Assembly: GCA_020631735.1 (NCBI GenBank)
Contig: CM036199.1
Location: 19,199,553 to 19,263,552 of the forward strand
Direction of reading: 5' to 3'
Length of the DNA: 64,000 nucleotides
Source: Saccharum officinarum
Lineage: Eukaryota; Streptophyta; Magnoliopsida; Poales; Poaceae
A program made the translations under genes and the position numbers. Shown piece after piece: positions 23,230 to 34,768 of the stretch (positions within the stretch are counted from its first letter, which is position 1; every line of letters starts with the position of its first letter). The notes under the pieces are model-generated. The model worked only from the letters and a program-made list of their open reading frames with translations, ran no database searches and had not been told where the DNA came from.

Positions 23230-25299
23230 CTAAAAAATGTCTTTGTATTGGAGAATAAGATGTTCAATGGGTTCAGGTAAAATGTGAGGTGGGTTAATTG
23301 TGTGTTTGCTATTTGGCTGGTGGTGCTGCTCTAATAAGACAAAAACCCAGACATCATTACCTTGAACAGATTTGTAGGTCTTTGTAGCAGAAATTGCATT
23401 CACTTCTAGAGATGGAGTTTGTAAGCCTTGTAGGGTAATATCGCTGCCCTGATGCATGAAAGTCATTGTTTTGGCTTCCCAATCAAATGCCATATGCTTT
23501 TGAGCCCTCAACCAATCATATCCCAGTATAGCATCATAAGGCTGCATGTCTAGCACAATCATGTTGCTAGATAGAGTGTGGCCCTGGCAGTACCATTGCA
23601 TATTGGCAGCCATGAACTTTGTGGTGATAGAATCTCCATTGGCCAAATGTACTTTCTTTGGTGCTATTAGGACAAGAGGGGTTTTGGCCATATCCACAAA
23701 CTGTTGACTGACAAAACTATGGGAACTTCCACTGTCCAGCAGTATGAGCATAGTTTTGTCCTTGACTCGTGCTCTGAATTTGAGACAAGAGACTGTGTCT
23801 TTGGTTGTCAGAGCATTGAGGGAAAGTTGGCAGAATTGTTCCTGTAGCGCATCTTCTGTTGCCAGATCGTTGAGGACATCATCTGATAATTCTCTATGCA
23901 AATCCAAGTCATTCACCACCATAGCATTCAACTTGGGCTTGTTTCGGTGCTTGCACACGGCCATATGATCAGGAGTAAAAGGTTCTCCACAGTTGAAGCA
24001 AAGGTTGTTTACTTTCCTATAGTCTCGGAGCTGCCTGTCCTTCCATAAAGAAGTAGACTGTTGGGTTGGTGGAGGGTCTGCTCTGGGCTGGTTGTATGTC
24101 TTGGTAGGGTATTGTTGTCGGCCATAGCGTGGTTTAGACCTTTCAAGAATCTGTTCTTGAATCTTTGCTAAAGTAGAAGCTTTGAGAACAGTAGTAGGCA
24201 TTTGTGCCTCCACCATGCCTTTGACATCGTTTTTGAGTCCCTTGACATACTGTTGGGTGAAGAACATGTCATCATAGCCAGCTTGGTGCATTGTGATGCC
24301 ATATTGTAGGGTCTGAAATCTGGTTGTATAGTCCTCCACAGTTGTAGTGTGTCTGAGGTTCAAGAGGTCATGCATGGCTGATCTGAAATCATCAGAGCCA
24401 AATTCTTGCTCCACCTCATGACAGAAATGAGTCCAACTTGTGAAAGTGTTTTTCTGTTTGAAGGCTTGGTACCATCTGCCGGCTTTATCTTTCAGATGTA
24501 CTCTAGCTGCAGTAATCCACATGCCCTCTGGGATCCTGTACAAATCAAAGTAATCTCTGCAATTGTCTAACCATATTTTTGGATCTTCCCCATAGAAATT
24601 AGGAAAGTCCATCTTTGGCATGAGATGCTTTGGTAGTCGGTGATCTCTGTCTGTATCCATTGCTCTGCCACCCTGTCCAGCGGTGTAGTTGTCAGGTTCC
24701 ACTCTATGCTGTCTGATAGTGTATGATTCCTTTGCCCTTCTTTGCTGTCTTGCAGAGTATTGGTGGTCTAATTTGAGTGGCTTGGATGTTGTAGCTGCTT
24801 TTGGCTGCTTATCCATTGCAAAGATATTCTCAAATGGTTGGTCGTTGATGAAAGAATCCAAGTCTGCTTCATCAAATGCTGGTTCTTCATCAAACTTTGG
24901 TAATTGAGTTTGCTTGTCCTCCTGTTCCATCTGTCGGAGAGTGACCTTGCCAATAGCATCTCCATTTGCCTGAACCTGTTGAGCAATAGTGTGTTGCTCC
25001 TTAGTGTACTCATCCATGACTGATCCATACAAATCCAGTTGGGCTTTCATCTCCATTTGTGCAGTACTCATCTCATTCATTTGACTAAACAGCGTGTCAA
25101 AATTTTTCTGTAGCTGCTCCCACTTGGTGTTTTCTTCTTCAGAGCGTCTTGTCATGGCTTCAAGCAGTATCTGGGTCTGATTGGATGGAAAAGCTGGTAC
25201 CTTGCGTGAGGAAGCCAGTTGTGCTGAGCAGACGGTTTGGTTTGTACCTCCCCTTATCAACCTGCAAAGCACTGTCGCCGCCGCCTGGGAAAGAGGCAA
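23230..25299 (-). pseudogene. Gypsy gag-protease region
   Basis: An open frame of 689 codons from ATG 25299. About residue 230 lies the retrotransposon gag core (FYGEDPKIWLDNCRDYFDLY). Near residue 434 is an atypical zinc knuckle, CFNCGEPFTPDHMAVC (CX2CX7HX3C). Near 520 is the aspartic protease motif LLDSGSSHSF. It runs to an amber codon at 23230-23232, beyond which the same frame continues into pol, so gag and pol were probably one reading frame. It forms the capsid and matures the polyprotein in related elements. Confidence 0.88.
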
Positions 25300-25739
25300 A
25301 GCCGAAGGATTTAAACCTCAAGCTGTGGACTTTCCCTCGCCGTCGCCACCGCACAGCAATCAGCTTATCGTGACTCCGGAATTTTACACGGAGACCTGCT
25401 CCGCAACCCTTGTCACAACCAACTGCCGGCCAAGAGTGAAAATCTGGGCTTGATCGAACTCTGTTTGTGCGCCGCCTCCCAAACCAGAGCGATCGAGCCG
25501 TCAAAGTGCAAGATTGGGGATCGGTGAACGTGTGATTTGGTGGAAGGTTTGCTTGTCGACTTGCGCTAGGTTACACGGACGCCGAGGCTAACCCAATTCT
25601 ACCAAAGGAAACCATGTGGGATCACCACTCGAGCACCTTGTGGGCGCAGGAGGAGATCGCTGGTACCCAGGATTTATGAATCACGGTCGGCAACGGGGCT
25701 GCAATCCTAGGAAGAAGAACAAGCGTACCCGTGCGGTGG

Positions 25740-25783
25740 GGGAAGGTGGTGGTTGGGGTGGTGGTGGTGGTGGTGGTGGTTGC
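25740..25783. repeat. GGT-rich simple repeat
   Basis: A run of GGT triplets within the untranslated leader of the gypsy element. Confidence 0.85.
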
Positions 25784-25860
25784 GTCGGCGATTTGCCGCC
25801 GCCGCCGATAACTAGCGTTGGCGCCGAGTTGGGAAACTCGTCACCTCCACCGAGAACCGA

Positions 25861-25877
25861 TAGGCTCTGATGCCAGT
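25861..25877 (-). other. Primer binding site of the gypsy element
   Basis: Directly after the 5' LTR in element orientation: an AC spacer then TGGCATCAGAGCC. Plant initiator-Met tRNA sites read TGGTATCAGAGC; this has one change in the fourth base. Confidence 0.75.
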
Positions 25878-26177
25878 TGTTACGCCCCAAGGCCGTCGCC
25901 CGTCGTCGGCGCCGACGTGAGCTCGCAACAGTGGACAAACAGAAGGAAAATTGGCGACGAGGAAGCAGGTCGGGCAAACCCCCAGACCTTGGCTTCACGA
26001 CTGATATTACTGAATGAACGATGTCGGTCTCTGCCTCAGGCAGCAATACAAGTAGTGCTTATTACAGACGCTGACCGATTGGCCCCACACGTCATATGTC
26101 TGGATAAAGAAAACGTAAAGAGGTAAACTACGCCTACTGATCAGTCTTCCCCAGTGTGCTGCGCCTGAGCCGCGACA
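25878..26177 (-). repeat. 5' LTR of the gypsy element
   Basis: 300 bp, matching 20141-20431 apart from two substitutions and indels of 7 and 2 bp in a GTC/GGC-rich stretch near 25898-25918. Confidence 0.92.
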
Positions 26178-26232
26178 TAGGGGTGCGCAGCAAGAAAGGA
26201 AGGAGAACTGGGCCACCTGGGGCAGCACGCAG

Positions 26233-27526
26233 CCCGTCTTTTTTTATAGCCTTTTTTCGAAAAATTTTCTCAAATATGCCACTGACGGAAAGATTTCAGC
26301 AAATAGACTTAAGGCTTGGCGTCATCCACGCTGACGCCAAGGTAACACAGCTTGGCGTCGTTAATATTGGTGCCAAGCCCCTATACCACTTGGCCGACGA
26401 CGCTGAGCTGACGCTGACGTGGCAGCATCTTGGTGCCGTCACTATTGGCGTCAAGCTTGGCGTCATCGTCATTGACGCCAAGCCTGACGCCACAGACCTA
26501 TTATCATGTATATCACTTTTTATTCTAAGTATTTCTAGGTTGTTCTAAGTGATCAAATAGAAAGTCACTGTAAAAACTCTATAGTTAGTCACATTTCTCA
26601 ATATCCAAGTCAAGGTAAAATTTCAAATTTGTAAATGTCCAAGTCATGTTAAAAAAGTTATTTTTCCATATGTCTACTACATGGTAGTTGGTATTCTAAC
26701 ATATCCAAGCTGTAGTAAAATTAACATGAAGCCCTAATTCCATGACTTAACATGAAGCCCTTTTTACCATGACTTAAAATTCCATCTTATAGTAAAATTA
26801 GGGTCAAGTCATGGTAAAATTTTAAATATACAAGTCCAAAACATGAAACCCCTTTTCAATATCCAAGTCATGATAAAATTTTAAATTTATCAATGTCCAA
26901 ATCATAGCAAAAATCCAGACTTAGCCAAATTCTAGCATAGTCAAGTCATAGTAAAATTCAAGACTTAGCCAAATTCTAGGTTATCCATCATATGGTAAAT
27001 ATCAAGACTTTGCCAAAATTTTATATGTCCATCTCATAGAAAAATTAGGGTCCAAGTCATGTTAATTTAGAGCTTTGTATGTCCATCTCACGGTAAAATT
27101 AGGTAGTCAGGATTTTTGTTGCGGGCTGGATATGTTAGAATACGAACTACCATGAAATAGCATTAAATTTGTCAATGTCATGGTAAAATTCCATACTTAA
27201 CAAATTCCAACATGTCTCGTCTCATGGTAAATTTATAGACTTAACAAATTTTCATATGTCCATCTCATAGTAAAATTCCAAACTTAAGAAGTTCCAACAA
27301 CTCAACACCAAGATCCATGGCGCCAGGCTTGGCGCCAATGACGATGGCGCCATGCTTGGCGCCAAGGTCGTCACCGCCAGCTCGGCGTCATAGGCCAAGT
27401 AGCATGGGGGCTTGGCGCCCGCGTGGATGGTGCCAAACCCTGGGTCTATTTTCTAAAATCTTTCCGCTAAGGATATATTTGAGAGAATCTTTTAAAAAAG
27501 AGCTAAAAACAAAAAAAAAAGACGGG
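26233..27526. mobile_element. Non-autonomous MULE, second GGCGCC-terminus copy
   Basis: It starts CCCGTCTTTTTTT and ends AAAAAGACGGG. Left and right terminal regions of about 230-270 bp match those of 9191-11291 (TTGGCGTCATCCACGCTG, CCAAGCCTGACGCC / CCAGGCTTGGCGCC). The 0.8-kb interior has the same AT-rich, degenerate CATGGTAAAATT words and no transposase. It lies in the upstream region of CENP-X copy 1, outside the gypsy element. I could not find an exact target duplication. Confidence 0.75.
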
Positions 27527-27670
27527 CACACAACTGGGACGCAGTCGTCACGATAGGCTGGACTTTCGTTTCGATGTGAAAATCCATACTAGGCTCACGG
27601 GACTCGGGAGATTTACTTAACTCTAAACCCATTTGTATTTTTTTAATGATTTGTGTTCTAGGGCAAGTCT

Positions 27671-27961
27671 ATGGCTAAACCATTTGCTTCTTCCGCTCCA
27701 TCGCCTAAGGTTCTGAATTCTGGAACCCAATATATTTTCGGAGTTCAACCATGCTTTGCACCACACCATATTTGTTGCACTACTCTGGTAGTCATGTCTG
27801 GCACCGCTCAATTCCACGTTTTTCAACTCCGCTCCATGTTTTTTAGCCAAACAGGTTCAGCTCCACACACTCCGTTTGAGAAAAAAAGGTGAAGTTATGA
27901 GGGGCACATAAAAGGGTGCTTCACAAATTCTAGGTCTTTTTGTGGAGCTGCTCCACAGTGG
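27671..27961. repeat. Unclassified repeat related to 42150-42325
   Basis: It contains AGCCAAACAGGTTCAGCTCC and GGAGCTGCTCCACAGTGG; close counterparts occur at 42160-42290. No coding capacity recognised. Confidence 0.5.
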
Positions 27962-28455
27962 CACTACTACATAAAAACTTATGCGAGGCGTTTGGAAATA
28001 GGCCTCGGAGGCGGGCGGGAATTTCAACCGCATCGGTTAATGCCTGGGATTAACCGAGGCGGGTATTTTTATTAACCGAGGCAGTCACAATCAATCGCCT
28101 CGCAAAATCAATTTATGAAAGCGGTTAAAAAATAATTGTCTCCTAAAATCTATTAACCGAGGCGTTCTCCACTTAGCCTTTGAGCGGAGCGGCCCTCCCT
28201 TCCTCCTCTGGCCCCGCGCCCTCTACCCCATGGAGCCCCTTCCTCTCCCTCCCTTGCACCTTCGGCCCTGCGCCCCCTCCGGCACCACACGACCGCACAG
28301 GCGCGACCGAGGCTAAGGCGTGGGTGCAGCGTGGCGGGCGGCGCAGGCACGTGCCCGGGCGAGGCAGCGGTGTGCTCCTCCCCCGTGTTTCTTCCTCTCC
28401 TAGCGACGGCACGCTCCTCCTAAACCTCTACCTTCTGGTCTTCGTTATGTTTTTC
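27962..28455. mobile_element. CACTA transposon left end
   Basis: CACTACTAC at 27962 is the standard CACTA terminus. Multiple subterminal words follow (CCGAGGCG, GCCTCGG and ACCGAGGC variants) in 27985-28165. The GC-rich part that follows resembles the untranslated leader of such elements. Its end is lost in a gypsy fragment. Confidence 0.7.
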
Positions 28456-29590
28456 TTAACGATAATCCAAACACTCCCACGATCATAAGCGATAAACTTT
28501 CTCGAGAAGAAGTATTTTGCTTGATCACTGTCTTAGAGAAACACAGGTCAGCTTTTTGCTATTCATTCCAAGATCTCAAAGGAATTAACCCTGCTCTTTG
28601 CACCCATCGCATTTCTATAGATCCCGATGTTTTACTTCTAGAGAACCCCAACGTAGGCTTAATAATGCGATGAGAGAAGTGGTTAAGAAAGAGGTTTTAA
28701 AACTGTTGCATGCCAAGATTATTTATCATGTACCACACAATGAGTGGGTAAGCCCTGTGCAAGTTGTGCCTAAGAAGAGAGGCATGACTGTTGTTAGGAA
28801 TGAAAAGAACGAATTAATTCCACAAAGAACCGTCACTGGATTGTGAATGTGTATTGATTATAGAAAACTCAACAAGGCAACAAAGAAATATCATTTCCCG
28901 CTGCCTTTCATTGATGAGATGTTAAAGCGGCTGGCGAATCACTCATTCTTTTGTTTTCTTGATGGATATTCTGGATATCATCAGATTCTAATTCATCCGA
29001 ATGATTAAAATAAAACCACTTTTACATGTCCATATGGAATATATACTTATCGCAGAATGTCTTTTGGATTATGTAATGCCCCTGCTTCGTTTCAAAGATG
29101 TATGATGTCTATATTTTCTGATATGATCGAGGAAATCATGAAAGTTTTCATAGATGATTTTTCTGTCTATGGAAAAACTTTCGATGATTGTCTTGAAAAT
29201 TTAGACAAGGTTTTACAGAGATGTGAAGAAAAGCACTTAGTCCTTAATTGGGAAAAATGTCATTTCATGGTTAGAGAGGGCATAGTGCTTGGGCATTTAA
29301 TTTCTGAGCGTGGAATTGAGGTAGACAGAGCTAAAATAGAAGTTATTGAACAACTACCTCCACCTGTTAACATAAAATGGATACGGAGTTTTCTTGGCCA
29401 TGCTGGTTTTTATCGCCGGTTTATAAAAAAATTCTCGCATATTGCTAGACCTCTTACTAATCTTTTGGCTAAGGATGTTCCCTTTGAATTTGATGATACT
29501 TGTCTAAAAGCTTTTGAAACTCTGAAAAAAGCACTCACTTCTGCACCGATCATTTAACCCCCTGATTGGTCTTTGCCTTTTGAGATCATT
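28456..29590 (+). pseudogene. Athila/Tat-like gypsy reverse transcriptase fragment
   Basis: Conceptual frames show KGINPALCTHRIS, EVVKKEVLKLL, NEWVSPVQVVPKK, CIDYRKLNKAT, FCFLDGYSGYHQI, FGLCNAPASFQRCM, VFIDDFSVYG, LVLNWEKCHFMV and FLGHAGFYRRFIKKFS. This is RT of the Athila-type lineage and the beginning of RNase H. Frameshifts and stops (for example near 28678, 28844, 29006 and 29555) show long decay. The fragment stops abruptly at about 29590. It lies between CACTA ends, so it is nested or captured. Confidence 0.85.
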
Positions 29591-30486
29591 CAATCCACTG
29601 AACCCGGCCGAGATGGCCATCAGGTTCGCCATCGGGGTCTGACAGCCTGATTTGGACGTTGATTATCTCCTAAACGAGCCCGACTCAGCGAAAGGTGTAT
29701 TTAACAAAAATGTAGAGCTATGTGAGATCTACCACTTTGTCAATTGAAGCTTGAACTAGTTCGGCCTGGATTTGGAACTACAGAGCCCTAAAGTGGTGTA
29801 CGTCGAAACTGTAAGTCAGTGCATGACTTAGAAATTTTTCTAAGTGTAGAAACAGCATGAGATCCTGGCTTGTGGGCCCAGTTTGAGCATGTTCCAGTCA
29901 TTTTCATGAGATGGCCATATTGCGACTTTTGTTCCTTGATAAATTTGCTACAACTTTGGTAAATGGGGCACAACCATGCAAGATCTCTAGGCTAGACTTT
30001 TTAAACAGTCAAACTAAGACACTCTTTAGGTCTTCACAAGGTCAAACCTTACCTAGAGGGCAAATTAGTCATTTTGGACAGTGCTCCACTAATTACCCTA
30101 AGTATAGTTAAGGTGTATTAGGACATAATTAACCTCTCTACACATTTGTTACACCACCTCTAAGTATCACACATGAAGAAACAAACCAAACAATCATTTT
30201 ACTCAATTTGTTGCAACACCATGTTTCACATGTTTCATAGCTTTGTTGCAAAGCTCAAGCTTGTCATGTTACACTAACAATGTTGCCATGTTTCAAGGTA
30301 TGAGAACTCATGTTGCATCTACATGTTGTATTAACCACAATTCACAAGCAATCATGTATGAAACAAACACAATTGAGAATGTTGCATACACATGTTTCAA
30401 GTGACAATGGCATGATGAGATGGATGATGCACATGTTTATGAAATGAACATGCAATTTGTGGGAACCAAACACCTAGGGTGTTACA
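29591..30486. repeat. Unclassified LTR-like sequence
   Basis: No coding sequence. It is AT-rich with words such as GTTGCAACACCATGTTTCAC and ends GGGTGTTACAG at 30486, typical of large plant LTR ends. Assignment is tentative. Confidence 0.35.
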
Positions 30487-30960
30487 GGTAGGATGTTCGA
30501 CAAGCTATACAACCAAATCGCTGAGGACTAGGAGGCAGAGAAGATTTGCGCAAAGACAAGAAGGCCCCTCGTAAGAAATGAAGTGACAATGGTTGTGTTG
30601 GTTGTTCTGTTTACAGCAAGAAGTAGTTAGTAGTGGTTGCATGATATTGAAGTGGTCTGTCTCAAACATGTTAGTGTTTGGAAGGGTGGATGGCTGGAAT
30701 TGATTTGGAACTTTTAGATGGTAGCCATATCATGCCATATTTAAGTATTTATGTATATATGTCTCTGCAACGGTGTCTATTGTCTAGAACGGTGTATGTT
30801 TGTCTGTTGTTTGGAATGATCTATGTTTGTCTCGAATGAGGTATGTCTGGAATGAAACTTATAGTGTTTGGGGCTCTGCCAGCACCGTACAATAGAGGTG
30901 GCTGTGGAGAACCGCCGCTTATCCAAGCCGCCTCTACAATAAAAAAAAATTATAGTAGTG
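30487..30960 (+). mobile_element. CACTA transposon right end
   Basis: It opens with a short coding remnant (RMFDKLYNQIAED, an in-frame TAG, then EAEKICAKTRRPLVRNE and stop) like the C-terminus of a CACTA-encoded protein. It ends with subterminal ACCGCC / GCCGCCTCTACAAT words and TATAGTAGTG at 30960, the inverted CACTA terminus. The flanking trinucleotide AAT does not match TGG at the left end (27959-27961), and the subterminal words differ, so the two ends may belong to different elements. Confidence 0.65.
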
Positions 30961-31865
30961 AATCCTGGCCCTTTAACAATGGTCACGAAAAAACAACGTG
31001 CGCATGATAAAGCTTGTTTACACTGTTTTCAATATATGAAAAGCCTATAAACAGGAACAGGGACATTTAACTCCCATTGAAACTAGCCTAACAATATACG
31101 GTGCTCTTCTCCCTTCCCACCACACCAGCCTCCGCCGTTGTCCAGGCCACGGGTGCCCTCGCCGGCGTCTTCAGGCTATCCGCACTCATTCATCCTCTAT
31201 ATCATCCTCTATATTGCCTGGTTATCAAGATTCTCTCCTCTATACTTATTTCTCCCGCATCCATCCATCCTCTATATCATCCTCTATCCACTATGGGGTC
31301 CACTTGTCACTTTATCTAAATATATCCATGTGAGATCTAGTTTTGAAGTATTTATTGCAATAAATTCAATGGTGTAATCGGAATTTAATTTGGTTTTTTA
31401 GTTTATGAGTTATAACATTTTTAGTTTGAAAAATCAGTGGGGCCCGCCACTGACGTATGAACAGCGGCAGCAGCGGCAGCGCCTGCCTCTCCGCGCGCGG
31501 GGTTGCGCCTGCCGTCCGTCCTTTAGCGTACCAGCGGTAAAAATAATGTGTCGCGCCATATTTAGCGTGTATACTGCTCTACCGGAGAGGATACCGTTCA
31601 CCGCTGCAGCTCATTTCATCCGCCATCGCAATTACGTGGCCGGTAGCGTTTCTCGTACCGGACAGCAGTGGGGTCCGCCTCACTGTCCACCTACCACAAC
31701 TCTTGCTATAGTCCTTATTTTCCATAACGTTTGTCCTCTTTCTTTCTTCTCATACCCTTTCTCACCATGCCGCCTCGTGACCGCCACCCTGGATGCCGGT
31801 GACCTTGCAGGGACCTTATCGCGCATCTTCCACCTCCAGTGCCTTCACCCGCCCTTAGTCTCAAT
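30961..31865. repeat. MITE-containing intergenic region
   Basis: GGCTATCCGCACTCATTC at 31174, CATCCTCTATATCATC and CCATGTGAGATCT match the Harbinger-type MITEs at 36488 and 46424. The right end, somewhere near 31640-31700, is not clear. No gene seen. Confidence 0.5.
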
Positions 31866-32299
31866 CGGAGAGGAGCTGAGTAGAGAGGTCTACTAGAGTC
31901 AACTAAAATTTTATTGTACATATACTTTTATGCGTTGCACGAGTCGAGTTGATTCTAAAGGTACTTATAAATAGAGTCATCACTTTAGAGTCCGTGTTAC
32001 AGCAGACAAGACAACACTGCATGCTCAGATATTTATCACCTGGATTCTGAGCTCCAGCGCGGTGATGATGGCCGGGCTGCGTTTTGTTGTGTCAAATACA
32101 ATACGAACACGAAAAAAATTCCAAGAAAAGCATTTGTAACAATTCCTTAAAGCGGTATAGAAGTTGCGTGTGTTTACAAGACATGGATCAGCAATAAGAT
32201 TCCGTTGATGAATCCAGGCATCTTTATCCTTTCATACCAGACACGCTTAGATAAATGCATTCGCCCAGATAAATGGTTTTGGAAGCTCCATGGGGTACC

Positions 32300-34323
32300 T
32301 CAAAAGTCTAAGAGCAGCTGTGGCAACACACGCTCTAGGTGCGTGGGTTCAATGGCAGTACCATCCTCCGCTTCAGCAATAAAAGCAGAGCGTTGAATAG
32401 CCTCTGCAAGAGAAATTTCAGTTAAGCTACAGAAATGGAATTGCTTCCCCCAGCATAATTAGCTTGCAGTGATGCAACACTTTTTTAGGGGGTGCAAACC
32501 TGTAACAAATATTCGCAGAAGTTCGCAGCTGACTTTGAGAGCATTTGCATTGGCTGTCAGGTGAACATATCATGTCAGCATATCATGAAAAAGAAGAATG
32601 CAATCAGTGGAGTTACTTTGAACTGTATCGTCCACTAGAAACCAAAGGTGACCGTAATTGAGTCAAATACATCTTTCGAACTCTTTCTAGTGTCAATTCT
32701 TCATCTCTTATTTAAAAAAACAGTCCTGCAATTTTTGCTAAAAAAAACAAATGTTCACCAAGTTTCATCTTATTGATACTCTTAGGGTCTTACCCAAGTC
32801 ACCGGCAGAATTAAGTTACTGAGACATAAAAAAGACAAATACTAAAGTTAAAAGCCAGTTTTAACATAGTATATGGGAACCTTAGACCATCTAGTTCCAA
32901 TCTAGACAAAAGAACATAAGTTTTTTTTTTCTAAAAAAGAAACACTACTCAAGATGTTGTGGGTTGGGGGTGGAGAAACAACTCAAGCCCTTGAGTTGCA
33001 TTAGATGGAACACAGGGAAGGAGGCGGCTCTTTCAAGCTTGATTTCCCAGTTCAGTCATTCCTCGTATATAGAGCTGCTCATTACAATCCATCCAAGCTA
33101 ACAAACAATGTGCATGTCTAACAAACCCAGTTCCAATGCTAACAATCAAACCAAACTAAAACTTGATAACAAGGCAAATAAAATCTTTGTCTGATGGCCT
33201 ACGGTGGCTGGCACGGCCTTCTTGCAGCCAATGTTTAAATGGGTGCCCCCAAGTAACACATGAGACTCTACATCATAACCTAAGCATCAGTGCTTTGCGC
33301 AGACAGCCTTGAACGCTTGAGGCATGTACGTGCGGTTATACAAGTCAATTCGTGACGAACAATGTAAAATTGTCTTACCTGTTTCATATAGCAATTGCCA
33401 AATAAGATGATATTACATCTGCTGTAGCAATACAGCACACACTTAGAAGGTATAAAAGCCATCTACTTGGACAGAAAAATGGTGCTAAGCTAAAAGAACT
33501 TGTGTGTGCTAGGTGATCAAGATAAGTGTTTACTGTTCAACTAGTAATCAGAGCAAATAGAAGACTCGTTGATGAATGACTGATCAAACCTGTTAAGTGC
33601 CTGGCTTGCCATACAGAAATCTACTATGAATTGGATTTATGCAGACCCCTTAGTAATTTCTGAAAGAACTTTTAACCAAACAATTTGACTGATGGGCATA
33701 TGTTACTGCCTTACTGGCCGCCAGTCGGGAGACAAAAGTTTGAGCACCGATTTTGCTTTATTAGTGCTTACACTTAGGTCATGCAAGAGGACACGTTAGA
33801 AAGTGGGGTAACATTGGCTATCGGGTTCTTTGCAAACTGAAGCCATTTGATTTGACTGCACTAATACATGCACTTCCTGGAAACCATTTCATGCCGCTAG
33901 CTCTAGTAAAGAAGAAAAAGACTCGCTTACCAGTTGTACTCCGATTTCTCCTCGAGGTCTCTGGAGCAGGCTGACGATTTATTAGAAAATAAAGCACACA
34001 GGTCAGTAGAAGGGGAAGGGACAGTAAAAAAAAAAGCCTGAACATCTAGGTTACGGGGGACCAACGAATCACCTCCACGTTGATGTCCTCATTGCCACCG
34101 CCGCCCTTCCCCGCCCGCCGCCTCCACACCAGCTTGAAGATGGCGTGAATCAGGTCCTGCTCAAATCCAGAAGCGCGTCATCAGAATCAGATAGATCGAC
34201 ACAACTTGTCGGATAAAAAGAGTTTGAGCCGCAAGAAAAATCGGTGAAGGGATCGGGCGAGAAACGCACCGGATCGAATGTCTCGGCAGCGGACGAGTTG
34301 CTCGTCGTCGCATCTTCGTCCAT
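32300..34323 (-). CDS. CENPX: Centromere protein X / MHF2 homologue, copy 2
   Basis: Minus-strand exons: 34323-34270, 34156-34073, 33970-33931, 32553-32500, 32403-32300, the same lengths and phases as copy 1; 111 residues, no break. The histone-fold segments and the C-terminal HLERVLPQLLLDF are conserved. Compared with copy 1 it differs at seven positions: three in the acidic N-terminus, two before exon 3, one in exon 3 (Glu for Gln) and Ala for Val near the C-terminus. The fourth exon is identical at protein level. Its upstream region is continuous and shows no large insertion near the ATG, so this copy more likely keeps ancestral regulation. Confidence 0.93.
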
Positions 34324-34584
34324 GGCGGCTTGCTATTTCGCCTGGGCAGGGCGGGATGCGTCGCAAGGAAGGAGCGCTAGCGGGACTGGCCACTGGGGGC
34401 AGCAACCAGCACCGCAGCAGGGACGGCGGCGTTGGACCTCCGTGGGCCGTTAACGTAGTCGTAGGCTTTCGATATGGACTTCGTATCGATGTGAAATTTA
34501 CAGTGGGCTTCGGGCTACTAACATTTTGATATTTACCGAGAGCCTTACTTTAACTCTAGAGGCTAGAGCCATTTGTATTTTTAG

Positions 34585-34768
34585 GGTGCTTGGTTTGTAA
34601 AATGAAATGGTCCATCATTATCGCGCTCTGTAATTTTTTGTTTGGTTTCTTACAATATTTATCACAAGTTAATAATTAGTACTAATATGAGAAATGCAAT
34701 GATTTCACTAATTTGAGAAATAGACTCATGATACTTCATCTTTCTAAAATGGATGGATTCACCAAACC
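34585..34768. repeat. Tourist-like MITE
   Basis: GGGTGCTTGGTTTG at the left and CCAAACCAAACACTCC at the right form imperfect inverted termini around an AT-rich core. Confidence 0.6.

Larger units (their letters stand above)
20141..26177 (-). mobile_element. Ty3-gypsy (chromovirus-like) LTR retrotransposon, nearly complete
   Basis: LTRs 20141-20431 and 25878-26177 begin and end as TG...CA. A tRNA-iMet-type primer site, gag, protease, reverse transcriptase, RNase H, integrase, a chromodomain-like tail and a polypurine tract follow in order on the minus strand. Flanking 5-mers are CAGGG (left) and TAGGG (right), a target duplication with one mismatch. The LTRs differ by two substitutions and two small indels by my alignment. 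Two in-frame stops and a short out-of-frame stretch make it non-autonomous as sequenced. Confidence 0.92.
17465..27670. repeat. Segmental duplication, copy 1 (with transposon insertions)
   Basis: Sequence from about 17465 aligns colinearly with 31866-34805: 3' flank, all five CENP-X exons, introns and upstream region. In this copy the upstream part is split by the gypsy element (20141-26177) and the MULE (26233-27526). Homology resumes after each insertion, with CTTTCGTTTCGATGTGAAA at about 27566 and CCATTTGTATTTTT at about 27630, and AGGGCAAG near 27660. Intron 3 also holds a block (about 18350-18760) not shared with copy 2. Confidence 0.85.

Noticed and set aside
27962..30960. A single intact CACTA transposon
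   Set aside because: Ends lack matching target duplications and matching subterminal repeats, so I list them as separate ends.
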